From an uncultured Mucilaginibacter sp. (GTDB lineage Bacteria > Bacteroidota > Bacteroidia > Sphingobacteriales > Sphingobacteriaceae): a DNA stretch of 64,000 bases. Below are positions 45,999 to 55,187 of the stretch, one piece after another. The stretch covers positions 62,001 through 126,000 of the forward strand of contig NZ_CAJYGQ010000009.1 of NCBI RefSeq assembly GCF_913773635.1, in the 5' to 3' direction. The notes beneath the pieces were generated by a model that ran no database searches, was not told the origin of the DNA, and was given only the letters and a program-made list of their open reading frames with translations. The translations under genes and the position numbers were made by a program. The stretch's first letter is position 1. Each line of letters starts with the position of its first letter.

Positions 45999-46632
45999 GC
46001 CGTATATAATTGGTATTGCCGGAGGAAGCGGATCTGGCAAGACCTTTTTTTTAAAATGTTTTCTTGAACACTTTTCGGCCGAAGAAGTATGCCTTGTATC
46101 ACAGGATGACTATTATATCCCTGTGGCACACAACATGACGCCTGAAGAAAACAAGCTATACAACTTTGATTTACCTGCAACAATTGATAGTGATCATTTT
46201 CTTGCAGATGTTCAGAGCTTAATAAATTACGAGCCGATTATTAAACAGGAATATACATTTAACAATCCAAATGCTGTCCCTAAAACGCTTGAGATAAAGC
46301 CGGCGCCCATATTGATTGTTGAAGGCTTGTTTATACTACACTTTAAACAAATTGCAGATAGCTTAAATCTGAAAATATTTTTAGATACTGACGAAGATGT
46401 AGCTCTGCAAAGACGTTTAAAACGTGACTTAAATGAGCGCGGATACTCAAATGATGACGTTCTTTACAAGTGGCATAATCATGTTGTACCTGCTTATCAA
46501 GAATACTTATTACCTTACCGAGAAAGCTGTCATAAAATTGTTTTGAACAACACTAACAATGCACAGGATATTGTGCGCATAACCGATGAAATATCAGCGG
46601 AGCTAAGACACGGACTGTTTGGGGAAAATTAG
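45985..46632 (+). CDS. udk: Uridine kinase family P-loop kinase
   Basis: A 215-residue cytosolic kinase. The P-loop GGSGSGKT lies at about residues 13-20; the substrate region SQDDYYIP, YNFDLPATIDSD and the lid-type RLKRDLNERGYSNDDVLYKW follow. Uridine kinase phosphorylates uridine and cytidine to UMP and CMP in pyrimidine salvage. Its ATG overlaps the end of the LysM gene. Other nucleoside or phosphoribulokinase-like activities are possible in this family. Confidence 0.87.
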   Translation: MSKNKPYIIGIAGGSGSGKTFFLKCFLEHFSAEEVCLVSQDDYYIPVAHNMTPEENKLYNFDLPATIDSDHFLADVQSLINYEPIIKQEYTFNNPNAVPKTLEIKPAPILIVEGLFILHFKQIADSLNLKIFLDTDEDVALQRRLKRDLNERGYSNDDVLYKWHNHVVPAYQEYLLPYRESCHKIVLNNTNNAQDIVRITDEISAELRHGLFGEN

Positions 46633-46754
46633 GATATTGTTTAGATAAGTTAGTTTCATTGCAATAATTACATTCCAATGAAGCCATTAGTTTGAAAAAT
46701 ATAGTTTATTGGATGATTCCAGATAGTTATATTTACAGACTATCATTCTCATTC

Positions 46755-48650
46755 ATGACTTCATCTGCCTCAACCAGCACGTTTCGCTATGACATTAACG
46801 CCTTAAGGGCTATAGCAATCATAGGTGTTGTTTTATTCCACTATAAAGTTAAATTTTTTCAAGGCGGCTTTGTAGGTGTTGATATCTTTTTTGTCATCTC
46901 AGGCTACCTGATGACAAAAATTATAATTACTTCCTTGGAGAAAGGTAGTTTTTCTTTATTAGACTTTTACAAAAAGAGGTTTCAAAGAATTGTTCCAGCC
47001 TTACTGGCGATGCTAACCGTAGTGACTGTCGTTGGTTTTTTTGTATATTTTCCAGATGACTATAAAAATATTCAAAGGTACGCTGCAAGTAGTGCAATCT
47101 TCATATCTAACATAGTATACTGGCGTGAAATTAATTACTTCGCTCCATCGTCAGACTATAATATTTTCCTTCACACTTGGTCTCTATCTGTTGAATGGCA
47201 GTTTTATTTGATCTTTCCAATCATAGTTTCATTATTTTACAAATTTAAGTATAAGCTGACTGCCGTAAAGAGCATAATTATCACACTAACCTTATCGTCG
47301 TTCTTACTTTGTTGGTACTTATCAAATCGAAATCCTACCGCAACTTTTTATCTTTTACCTACAAGAGCATGGGAAATGCTAATTGGGGGAATTGCTTTCC
47401 TATTTGATAAAAAAAAACTATGGAATCAAAACGTCAACACCATAATATCAATTCTTAGCTACTTAACAATTTTACTAAGCTACGTACTAATTAGTCCATC
47501 CAGTGCCTGGCCTAATTCGTTGACGGTAATTCCTGTTGCAGCAACTTACCTATTACTTGTCACAAATGAAGACTTTCGTTTTCTAAAACAGGTAGTCTTT
47601 CAAACTTTTGGATCTATATCTTATTCTGTATACCTATGGCATTGGCCAATATTTGTGGTTGGTCAATACTTGTTCATTAAGCTTTCTCCATTTACAGTCC
47701 TGATCTATATTACATCTTCTCTTTTAGCGGGATTTTTATCTTACAAATACATTGAAAGCATTCGTTTTAAAAATAACCTACGGCTTCTTATATATACTGC
47801 CATCATATTAATAACTACAGCATCACTAAGCAAAATCGATTCAAATACAGTTTTATTTAAAAAAGAAACTATTGCCATCGCTGATTACCAAAGCCAGAAT
47901 ATTGAAAAGCGAAAAAAACAATATCGAGAGGATACGTGCCATGTGGAGAGCATTTCAAACTTCAACAAAAAGATATGTCTTTGTAATATACCAGCAACAA
48001 AAAATGTCTTGTTGATAGGCGACAGCCACATGGGCCAACTTGCTCAATCGTTCAATGAAATGGGCAAAAGAAATAACGTAAATTTTTTACAAGCAACAGC
48101 TTCAGCTACGTTGCCTTTGATTAATGACTATCAACAAACGAATGCCAATTCGCGATCTCTTATAAACTATATGTATTCTGACTTTATACCAAAAAATGCT
48201 CGATCATTAGACTTAATTTTAATTACAGCAAATTGGGCAGGTTACAAGAAAGTAAAAAATTTAGACACTCTTATAAAAGGTATAAATGAGACAATAAATT
48301 ATATAAGCAAATATAATCCCCGTATATTGATTATTGGTCAGACGGAGACTTATGAAAATTCATTTCCAATGATTGCAGCCCGAGAATATAGAGATCAAAG
48401 CAATTCGCGTAATGATTATCTCATCGAAAAAGACTATGAAGTGAATAATCGTCTAAAAAAGGAGTTTCGTGACCGTTATATTGATATTATTAATAAAAAG
48501 GACTCATTACCATTTCTGTCAAAAAACCTAGTCCCGTATATGACTGACAACCAACACGTGTCAAAATATGGTGCTGACCTTTTAGTGGAAAAAATTTTTA
48601 AAAATCCCTTCTTTGCTAACTATTTAAATAGGACGCCCAAAGTTTTTTGA
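46755..48650 (+). CDS. Acyltransferase 3 (OafA-like) with C-terminal SGNH domain
   Basis: A 631-residue membrane protein. The N-terminal half is acyltransferase family 3: DINALRAIAIIGVVLFHYK, QGGFVGVDIFFVISGYLM and about ten membrane helices. The C-terminal part (from about 415) is an SGNH esterase/transferase domain with GDSHMGQ and DNQHVSKYG. Such fusions add acetyl groups to O-antigen, capsule or other surface glycans. The start at 46755 is chosen because FRYDINALRA normally begins near residue 10; upstream in-frame codons at 46692 and 46713 exist. The gene looks clearly AT-richer than its neighbours, hinting at later arrival. Confidence 0.88.
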   Translation: MTSSASTSTFRYDINALRAIAIIGVVLFHYKVKFFQGGFVGVDIFFVISGYLMTKIIITSLEKGSFSLLDFYKKRFQRIVPALLAMLTVVTVVGFFVYFPDDYKNIQRYAASSAIFISNIVYWREINYFAPSSDYNIFLHTWSLSVEWQFYLIFPIIVSLFYKFKYKLTAVKSIIITLTLSSFLLCWYLSNRNPTATFYLLPTRAWEMLIGGIAFLFDKKKLWNQNVNTIISILSYLTILLSYVLISPSSAWPNSLTVIPVAATYLLLVTNEDFRFLKQVVFQTFGSISYSVYLWHWPIFVVGQYLFIKLSPFTVLIYITSSLLAGFLSYKYIESIRFKNNLRLLIYTAIILITTASLSKIDSNTVLFKKETIAIADYQSQNIEKRKKQYREDTCHVESISNFNKKICLCNIPATKNVLLIGDSHMGQLAQSFNEMGKRNNVNFLQATASATLPLINDYQQTNANSRSLINYMYSDFIPKNARSLDLILITANWAGYKKVKNLDTLIKGINETINYISKYNPRILIIGQTETYENSFPMIAAREYRDQSNSRNDYLIEKDYEVNNRLKKEFRDRYIDIINKKDSLPFLSKNLVPYMTDNQHVSKYGADLLVEKIFKNPFFANYLNRTPKVF

Positions 48651-48697
48651 CACAAAGTGATGCATTTTTGAATCGCAAATACAGTCTGGTAAGTCAA

Positions 48698-49369
48698 CTA
48701 CCTTAAATCAACAACCTCAATCCCTTTATAAGCTTTTGTATTGAAAGAAAAAGTATCACTACCCGCATTAGTGTTAGCAACTAAAGACGTGATGGTGTAC
48801 GTATAACGGCTGCCATTTTTATCGAATAACTGAGCACTGTAGATTTGCTTTTTGAGCTTGTCTATCAGCAATCTGATTTTGAAAATGCTTTGCTTTGCGT
48901 CGGTGGGTGTAAGATCAATTACCTGGTATTGTTTTCCTGATTGCTTTCGTAGCCCTGCATATATATATTTATACCCTTTTTCATATATCGTAAAAATTTG
49001 GGCCGGGTTTAGGCCTTCAGCTGTACTGGCATCATTCACTTGGACTTCCTTTTGTTTTGGCATGTAAGTCCACTGCGTTTTACCATCACTTACAATTTCC
49101 TGAAGGATTTCCTTTTTTGCAGCATTAGAAAAAATATTTAATCGGTACTTATTAGCTTTTGGCTGGGTAATAAGTACACCATTTTGCACCTGATTTACGC
49201 CTTCCTGAGGATTTGATATAGCCAAAGTAAAATCACTTTTTACTGTATTATATGAACGATATTTTTTACTTACATCATTCAATATAACCTTAGCATCAGC
49301 ATCTTTTTGAGCGTAAGAATTTATAGAGACTGCCAAAAGAAGGCATAGTCCGGTGAAAGCTTTTTTCAT
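48698..49369 (-). CDS. lolA: Outer membrane lipoprotein carrier protein LolA
   Basis: A 223-residue periplasmic protein with a signal peptide MKKAFTGLCLLLAV... ending SYAQ. Features of LolA: DVSKKYRSYNTVKSDFTLAI, GVLITQPKANKYRLNI, SDGKTQWTYMPKQKEV, and a late LIDKLKKQIYSAQLFD. LolA shuttles lipoproteins from the inner membrane LolCDE complex to the outer membrane, work that the many SusD-type lipoproteins here need. Start ATG 49369 begins the signal peptide; a TTG at 49390 is less likely. It follows ftsK by about 90 bp on the same strand, an order common in Bacteroidota. Confidence 0.85.
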   Translation of the reverse strand: MKKAFTGLCLLLAVSINSYAQKDADAKVILNDVSKKYRSYNTVKSDFTLAISNPQEGVNQVQNGVLITQPKANKYRLNIFSNAAKKEILQEIVSDGKTQWTYMPKQKEVQVNDASTAEGLNPAQIFTIYEKGYKYIYAGLRKQSGKQYQVIDLTPTDAKQSIFKIRLLIDKLKKQIYSAQLFDKNGSRYTYTITSLVANTNAGSDTFSFNTKAYKGIEVVDLR

Positions 49370-49462
49370 AATTTTAATAGGCACCTGCAAAAAGCAAGTA
49401 ACGGTAACATACGTTATATATACGTTTAATTAAAGCTTAGAACAAGATTTTGCGGGGATGGT

Positions 49463-52150
49463 TTAATTACCGGAAGATTTTTGAAGTTCTTCTAAATGAC
49501 GTTCAAGGCTGTATTCATCAGGATATAAAACCTCACGAGCTTTACTTCCTTCAAACGGACCAACTATACCCGCTGCTTCCAACTGATCTATTATACGACC
49601 TGCGCGGTTGTAGCCTAATTTCATTTTGCGTTGTATAAGTGAAGTAGATCCTTGCTGGTGCAACACAATAAGGCGTGCTGCGTCTTCAAACATAGGGTCA
49701 CGATCGTTAGGGTCAAAGTCTTTGGGTGCGCTCACCTCCCCTTCTCCAACGTATTCCGGAAGCAGCATTGCACTTGGATAACCGCGTTGATTGCCTATGT
49801 GGTCAGATATCTTCTCTACTTCAGGCGTATCAACAAAAGCACATTGAATGCGTATCAAATCACTTCCTGTGGCTAATAGCATATCACCACGCCCAATCAG
49901 CTGATCGGCGCCTCCGGCATCTAAAATGGTGCGTGAATCTATTTTTGATAACACCCTGAACGCTAAGCGAGCAGGGAAGTTAGCTTTAATTGTACCTGTT
50001 ATGATGTTTACAGATGGACGCTGAGTAGCAATCACCAGGTGAATACCTACTGCACGTGCCAACTGTGCCAGCCGGGCTATAGGCATCTCAACTTCTTTAC
50101 CCGCAGTCATCATCAGATCGGCAAACTCGTCAACAACCAAAACAATGAAAGGTAAAAATCTATGTCCATTTTCCGGGTTAAGTTTACGGTTTACGAATTT
50201 ACCGTTGTATTCCTTCAGGTTACGCACCTGTGCATCCTTAAGCAAGTCGTAGCGCTGATCCATTTCAATACACAATGAATTCAGCGTGTTAATTACCTTT
50301 TTAGTGTCGGTAATAATGGCATCGGCTTCATCAGGAAGTTTTGCCAAAAAATGGCGTTCTATCTTTCTAAATAAGGTCAACTCCACCTTTTTAGGGTCAA
50401 CCATTACAAATTTAAGCTCAGATGGATGACGTTTGTAAAGCAGCGAAACCAATATAGCATTTATACCTACTGATTTACCCTGTCCGGTTGCACCTGCAAC
50501 CAACAAGTGAGGCATTTTAGCCAAGTCAGCTACAAACACTTCATTTGATATAGTTTTACCTAATGCAATTGGTAAATCCATCGTTGTGTTTTGAAACTTC
50601 TCAGTTGCCAACACCGAACGCATTGACACCATCTCAGGATGCTGGTTTGGCACTTCAATTCCTATCGTACCCTTACCAGGCATTGGCGCAATAATACGTA
50701 TGCCCAATGCCGCCAGACTCAATGCAATATCGTCTTCCAGGTTTTTAATTTTTGATATACGTACGCCAGGTGCTGGAATTATCTCATATAAAGTAACCGT
50801 TGGGCCAATGGTTGCCTTTATCTTATCAATTTCAATGTTATAGTGATTGAGCGTTTCTACAATTTTGTTCTTGTTGGCTTCAAGCTCAGTGGCATCTACG
50901 TTTATCTTATTAGTTCCGTAGTTTTCAAGCAAATCAAGCGTGGGATACTTATAGCTCGACAAATCAAGTTTTGGATCATACATTCCAAATTTTTCAACCA
51001 GCTCATTGGTGTTTTTGTCTGCCTCCTTTTCAATACTTAATTCTGCCTGGGGGCGCGAATCTTCTACAGTCAAAGGTATATCATCGCCGTTTGATACATC
51101 TTCTAAATCGCTCTCATCTTCGTTATGTTCGTAACTAACCTCCGGAGACAAAAATACCTCATCAGCAGCCTTAGCAACATTTGCTATTGCAGCAGCATGC
51201 GCCAGATTATGAGTTAAAACAGGCTCGGGTGTAAGTGGCTCTGTTACTGTGGGCCTAAATGATGATTCCTGCTTCAATCGCTCTTGACTATCGTGAGCAA
51301 GCGGAGCGGGAGCCGCCGTTTCCCGGGAACGATTATTCGCTCTGGGCCATTCAACAGGCTCAAATATAACCTCATCTTCTAACTCTATACTGTCAGGTGT
51401 TGTAATATTTCCATCGCTAACCTTTACTTGCTTTTTAGGGCGTTCAGGTAATTTAAAATCAATGTTGTAAGCAATTATAAGAACGGTAAGGGCAGCAAAC
51501 GCCAGTACACAACCGGTACCAGCAGGGCCAATTTGTGCGTTTAATAAACGGGTACTCCAATAGCCAAATTCACCTTCAAAATAATGCGGATAGTTATTTA
51601 CAAAGCCATGGATATAGCCAATGGCTACTGATGAAAATATTAACCCAAAAAATGAGTAACCCAGTAATTTGGCAACAGAAAACAATCTTACTTTAAACAG
51701 TAAGCGGTATCCTATTACAAAAAATACAAGAACAAAAAAGTACGACGCCAGGCCAAACCATTCAAACATAAACTGATTTGCCATAAGGGCCCCTAGCTTG
51801 CCTAACCAGTTTTGCACAACCGGATTAGTTACTCCATTATCTATAAGCTCTTGTTGAGTTTTAAAAAGGTTGCTCCATCCTCCGTTTGATTCAAGGACGT
51901 AGCTTTGATCAGCTTCCCAGGTAAAAATGTATGACGTGAATGCAATCAGGAAAAATACCGAAATTATCAGGCATAACAGTCCTATAATTTTAATTATTCG
52001 GCCATCTCCTAAATTAAATACCGGCAAACTTTCCAGCCTTGGCCGGCTCAGTCTTTCGCGCTCGTTTCGGCTGGCAGAACTCTGGCGCGGACGGCTTTCA
52101 TCTTTAAAAGAATTAGATTTAAACTGATTTCCTTTTGGCGGCATCTTCAT
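49463..52150 (-). CDS. ftsK: DNA translocase FtsK/SpoIIIE family
   Basis: An 895-residue inner-membrane motor that pumps chromosomal DNA through the division septum. After a basic N-terminal tail come four membrane helices (about 50-225), an acidic/variable linker (about 230-400), then the motor: Walker A GATGQGKSVGI near 552, Walker B VLVVDEFADLMM near 677, LAQLARAVGIHLVIATQRPSV, and the gamma DNA-reading domain at the end (about 830-890, IQRKMKLGYNRAGRIIDQLE). Full length for the family. A perfect -7 box is at 52165-52172. Confidence 0.95.
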   Translation of the reverse strand: MKMPPKGNQFKSNSFKDESRPRQSSASRNERERLSRPRLESLPVFNLGDGRIIKIIGLLCLIISVFFLIAFTSYIFTWEADQSYVLESNGGWSNLFKTQQELIDNGVTNPVVQNWLGKLGALMANQFMFEWFGLASYFFVLVFFVIGYRLLFKVRLFSVAKLLGYSFFGLIFSSVAIGYIHGFVNNYPHYFEGEFGYWSTRLLNAQIGPAGTGCVLAFAALTVLIIAYNIDFKLPERPKKQVKVSDGNITTPDSIELEDEVIFEPVEWPRANNRSRETAAPAPLAHDSQERLKQESSFRPTVTEPLTPEPVLTHNLAHAAAIANVAKAADEVFLSPEVSYEHNEDESDLEDVSNGDDIPLTVEDSRPQAELSIEKEADKNTNELVEKFGMYDPKLDLSSYKYPTLDLLENYGTNKINVDATELEANKNKIVETLNHYNIEIDKIKATIGPTVTLYEIIPAPGVRISKIKNLEDDIALSLAALGIRIIAPMPGKGTIGIEVPNQHPEMVSMRSVLATEKFQNTTMDLPIALGKTISNEVFVADLAKMPHLLVAGATGQGKSVGINAILVSLLYKRHPSELKFVMVDPKKVELTLFRKIERHFLAKLPDEADAIITDTKKVINTLNSLCIEMDQRYDLLKDAQVRNLKEYNGKFVNRKLNPENGHRFLPFIVLVVDEFADLMMTAGKEVEMPIARLAQLARAVGIHLVIATQRPSVNIITGTIKANFPARLAFRVLSKIDSRTILDAGGADQLIGRGDMLLATGSDLIRIQCAFVDTPEVEKISDHIGNQRGYPSAMLLPEYVGEGEVSAPKDFDPNDRDPMFEDAARLIVLHQQGSTSLIQRKMKLGYNRAGRIIDQLEAAGIVGPFEGSKAREVLYPDEYSLERHLEELQKSSGN

Positions 52151-52164
52151 CTACACTTAGAGTA

Positions 52165-52172
52165 CAAATATA
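52165..52172 (-). promoter_or_regulatory. -7 promoter box of ftsK
   Basis: TATATTTG on the minus strand (exact TAnnTTTG), 14 bases before the ftsK ATG at 52150. No clear TTTG at -33 spacing. Confidence 0.4.
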
Positions 52173-52240
52173 AAAGTATTAATAAGAATTTTATTTGGCA
52201 CGATTTTTAATTTATAGTTTAAATATAGAGTATACTGAGT

Positions 52241-52885
52241 ATGGGACAGTTAGAATATTTAATAACAACAGATGACATTTATAATTTGAATTTGTTGCTG
52301 AAAAAAAATCCGGAGTTAGCTAAAAGTGTTGCAGACGATGATATATCGCCGTTAATGCTTTCGTGTTACTATAAGAAGCCCGACGTTACTAACGTTTTGC
52401 TGAAATACCTTGATGAAATTGACATTTTTGATGCTGCTGCAGCTGGTAAATTTGATGTTTTAGCTTACCAGATATATAATAATGCCGATTTAATACATGA
52501 ATACAATGCCGATGGATTTACTCCATTAGCCTTGGCCTGCTACTTTGGCCATTATGAAACCGCACGATACTTGATATTTAAAGGTGCAAAAGCCAATCAA
52601 GCCATAGCAGGTGCATCAGGTATATGCCCAATACACTTAGCAGTTGCAGGCAACCATACAGATATTGTTCAAATGCTTATTGAACACAATGTACAGATTA
52701 ACACACAGCATGATACTGGAATTACTCCATTACACTATGCAGCAAGGAATGGTAACTTAGAGATGCTGGTTGTTTTGTTGGAAAACGGAGCTGATGTTTC
52801 AATAAAAATGGAGGACGGAAAATTGGCAGCAGACCTGGCCAGCGAGAACGGACATGAAGAAATTGCTGCAATTTTAAGCTTGTAA
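52241..52885 (+). CDS. Ankyrin-repeat protein
   Basis: A 214-residue cytoplasmic protein formed of about five ankyrin repeats. Clear units are DGFTPLALACYFGHYETARYL, SGICPIHLAVAGNHTDIVQML and TGITPLHYAARNGNLEMLVVLL, with the usual TPLH-type turns. Ankyrin repeats mediate protein-protein contacts; the partner is unknown. It is divergent from ftsK. Confidence 0.88.
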   Translation: MGQLEYLITTDDIYNLNLLLKKNPELAKSVADDDISPLMLSCYYKKPDVTNVLLKYLDEIDIFDAAAAGKFDVLAYQIYNNADLIHEYNADGFTPLALACYFGHYETARYLIFKGAKANQAIAGASGICPIHLAVAGNHTDIVQMLIEHNVQINTQHDTGITPLHYAARNGNLEMLVVLLENGADVSIKMEDGKLAADLASENGHEEIAAILSL

Positions 52886-53063
52886 AAGCGCAAACTGCTC
52901 CCAACTTGATGGGTCTTTAACATAGCTGTTAAGGGCCTTTTCCATTTTATAGGTTTGCGAGTAAGAAGTAATTTGAGTTGTTAAAGTAAAATCCAGATAT
53001 ATCTTTGTATAACTAACCAATCAATTTTCGCGCCTGGGCGTTTTATATTTAAACTACAATAAA

Positions 53064-53297
53064 ATGAAAGCTGAGAAAACCGTAATGCTTACCGGTAAAC
53101 AATACCAGGATATCAAACTGCACTTACAAACTCAACCCTATTACGAGTTCAATGCAGGTACAAGCTTTAATCCCGACCATGTTCGCATTACTGATATATA
53201 TCTTGATACCGACCCGGAGTTCACCCGCAACCCTCAACAATATGCAAAAGTTCATAACGATAACCTGGTACAAGTGAAGATTGAATACGAGGCGTAG
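53064..53297 (+). CDS. Hypothetical 77-residue protein
   Basis: A short, soluble, charged protein: KAEKTVMLTGKQYQDIKLHL then a C-terminal part with HVRITDIYLDTDPEF. No known domain or signal. ATG 53064 follows an A-rich stretch. It lies between the ankyrin gene and the phosphodiesterase gene on the same strand. Coding status is supported by balanced composition but not by any recognised homologue. Confidence 0.6.
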   Translation: MKAEKTVMLTGKQYQDIKLHLQTQPYYEFNAGTSFNPDHVRITDIYLDTDPEFTRNPQQYAKVHNDNLVQVKIEYEA

Positions 53298-53344
53298 TCT
53301 TGTAGTTTATGTATTAAATGACACTGGCATAAATGCTAATTGAG

Positions 53345-53352
53345 TATTTTTG
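53345..53352 (+). promoter_or_regulatory. -7 box five bases before the NPP-type ATG
   Basis: TATTTTTG (exact TAnnTTTG) is followed by CAGTG and ATG 53358. If used, the mRNA would be nearly leaderless. Same layout as at 41966-41973. Confidence 0.35.
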
Positions 53353-53357
53353 CAGTG

Positions 53358-54641
53358 ATGAAGAGCTTTTTGTACGGCCCACTGTTATCTTTTTTACTAA
53401 GCACATTTTTTTGTGAGCTTGCCTCAAGTCAAAACATTGATACTGTTCAACACGCAATAGTCAATCGTAGCAATAGCAGCATAGAGCAGCAGAAGCCATA
53501 CGTTATAATGATTTCAGTTGATGGTATGCGTTATGATTATGCAACTAAATATAATGCACAGCACTTAACCGCTGCTGCAAAAAGCGGCGTAATAGCTGAT
53601 GGACTCATACCATCATACCCATCAATTACATTTCCAAACCATTATACGCTAGTAACAGGTTTATATCCTTCCCATTCAGGGTTGGTGGGTAATAAATTTT
53701 ACGATAGTAAGCTTAACAAGTATTACGCATCTAAAGGCGCAGTTGCCAAAGAAGCACATTGGTATGGCGGAACGCCGCTATGGGTACTGGCCGAGCAACA
53801 ACATATGCTTAGTGCCGGCTTTTATTGGGTAGGTTCTGACGTGGCTATACAAAACACTTACCCCTCTTACTATTATGCCTATAACGAACAAATAAGCCTT
53901 CACAGCCGCATAAATACCGTTATAAACTGGTTAAGCTTGCCTGAAGATAAACGCCCGCATCTTATAAACTTATACTTTCCACAGGTTGATTTTGCTGGCC
54001 ATCACTTTGGGCCCGAATCTGATGAAACGCGTAAAGCTGTATTACTTATTGACTCTGCTATTAACGCGTTGCAACTTGCAGTAAGCAAGACTGGTCTACC
54101 TGTAAACTACATTGTACTCTCAGACCACGGCATGACCAACATTAATCATGCTAAACCCCTACAAGTACCCTATGATATAATTGATACGGCAAAGTTCAGG
54201 GTAACCGGAGAAGATGTATTGGTGCACATTTACGCTAAAGACAAATCAGCTATACAAGCAACTTACAGCAACTTAAAGCAGAAGGCTGATGGCAAGTATG
54301 ACGTTTATTTAAAACGTAGCACCCCAAAAAGATGGCACTATGATTTAAGAAATGACAGGTACAACCGTATTGGTGATATACTACTAGTACCCCGTCATCC
54401 CAACGTATTTGTTTATACTAAAAACGGCAAACCAAATATTGGCGCGCATGGATACGACCCTGCATTAGTGCCTGACATGAAGGCGTTTTTTTATGCCTGG
54501 GGCCCGGGCATAAAACCGGGGTTGAAAGTACCGGCCTTTTACAATGTGGATGTTTATGCTATAGTAGCAAAACTGTTAGGATTGCACATCAAGGAACCTA
54601 TTGACAGCAACTATGATACAGCTAAAAAGATATTGAAATAA
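53358..54641 (+). CDS. Nucleotide pyrophosphatase/phosphodiesterase (NPP) type, alkaline phosphatase superfamily
   Basis: A 427-residue secreted enzyme with signal peptide (about 1-25). Metal and catalytic motifs: ISVDGMRYDY, SYPSITFPNHYTLVTGLYP with the nucleophilic Thr, FAGHHFGPES, LSDHGM and GAHGYDP. NPP enzymes cleave nucleotide pyrophosphates, sugar nucleotides or phospholipid head groups using two zinc ions. ATG 53358 is chosen since it starts the signal peptide; an in-frame TTG at 53340 does not. A strong terminator follows. It may help salvage phosphate or nucleosides from outside. Confidence 0.88.
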   Translation: MKSFLYGPLLSFLLSTFFCELASSQNIDTVQHAIVNRSNSSIEQQKPYVIMISVDGMRYDYATKYNAQHLTAAAKSGVIADGLIPSYPSITFPNHYTLVTGLYPSHSGLVGNKFYDSKLNKYYASKGAVAKEAHWYGGTPLWVLAEQQHMLSAGFYWVGSDVAIQNTYPSYYYAYNEQISLHSRINTVINWLSLPEDKRPHLINLYFPQVDFAGHHFGPESDETRKAVLLIDSAINALQLAVSKTGLPVNYIVLSDHGMTNINHAKPLQVPYDIIDTAKFRVTGEDVLVHIYAKDKSAIQATYSNLKQKADGKYDVYLKRSTPKRWHYDLRNDRYNRIGDILLVPRHPNVFVYTKNGKPNIGAHGYDPALVPDMKAFFYAWGPGIKPGLKVPAFYNVDVYAIVAKLLGLHIKEPIDSNYDTAKKILK

Positions 54642-54674
54642 AAAAAAGAGCCCGGTGACACCGGGCTCTTTTTT
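54642..54674. terminator. Bidirectional terminator
   Basis: A 16-base perfect stem (AAAAAAGAGCCCGGTG and its complement) around a single A, with A- and T-runs on both flanks. It ends both the NPP-type gene and the convergent DUF5606 gene. Confidence 0.92.
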
Positions 54675-54680
54675 CAGCTA

Positions 54681-55115
54681 TTAATTTTCCTGTTCTTCAA
54701 CTTCAGGCTCATTAGGCTCGGTGCTGGCCGCAGCACTATCGTTGAATATTGGCATATCTTTTAAAAGTGCATACCAGGTCAATATCTTTTTCATGTCTGA
54801 AGCATAAACCTTCTCTTCATCATGATCAGGTGCAACCTCGCGGAAAAACTCACGCATGGTTTTACCGTCTGCTTTTGCATCAGGAACTGAAGCTGCAGCT
54901 TTCATGCGCTCAAACACGTCGGTTAGTTTGATATCATCTTCTGTTCCGAAGATGGTAATTTCGTCTAACGCGGCAAGTTTCGCAGTTGATAAGTTTACCA
55001 CTAACTTCGTTTTTTTCTCATCAAGGCTCTCCAAAATAAAACCAGTTTTATTTTGTGCAAGCGCTTTCCATAGTCCCGGTTTACCGGCAACCGATACAAC
55101 TGTTTGTAAATTCAT
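54681..55115 (-). CDS. DUF5606-family protein
   Basis: A 144-residue cytosolic protein. The opening NLQTVVSVAGKPGLWKALAQ and GFILESLDEKK, with the VYASDMKKILTWYALL block near 105-120, match DUF5606 of Bacteroidota from memory. The tail is acidic (EPNEPEVEEQEN). Function unknown. It precedes no other gene on its strand and ends at a shared terminator; an inverted repeat (55132-55182) lies just upstream. Confidence 0.75.
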   Translation of the reverse strand: MNLQTVVSVAGKPGLWKALAQNKTGFILESLDEKKTKLVVNLSTAKLAALDEITIFGTEDDIKLTDVFERMKAAASVPDAKADGKTMREFFREVAPDHDEEKVYASDMKKILTWYALLKDMPIFNDSAAASTEPNEPEVEEQEN

Positions 55116-55131
55116 ATTTTACAGGTTGCAG

Positions 55132-55182
55132 GTTGTGAGTGATAGGTCGACAGTGTACAACCGTCAATCCATTACTCCCAAC
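55132..55182. repeat. Degenerate inverted repeat between DUF5606 and cyclophilin genes
   Basis: Arms 55132-55151 (GTTGTGAGTGATAGGTCGAC) and 55163-55182 (inverted) agree at 15 of 20 positions; four of the five differences are transitions. It fills most of the gap between the two genes. Confidence 0.5.
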
Positions 55183-55187
55183 ACTGA

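Noticed and set aside
52874..52945. A 23-codon minus-strand frame (MEKALNSYVKDPSSW...) overlapping the end of the ankyrin gene
   Set aside because: Looks protein-like, but is very short, overlaps a sound gene, and has no promoter or homologue I can recognise.
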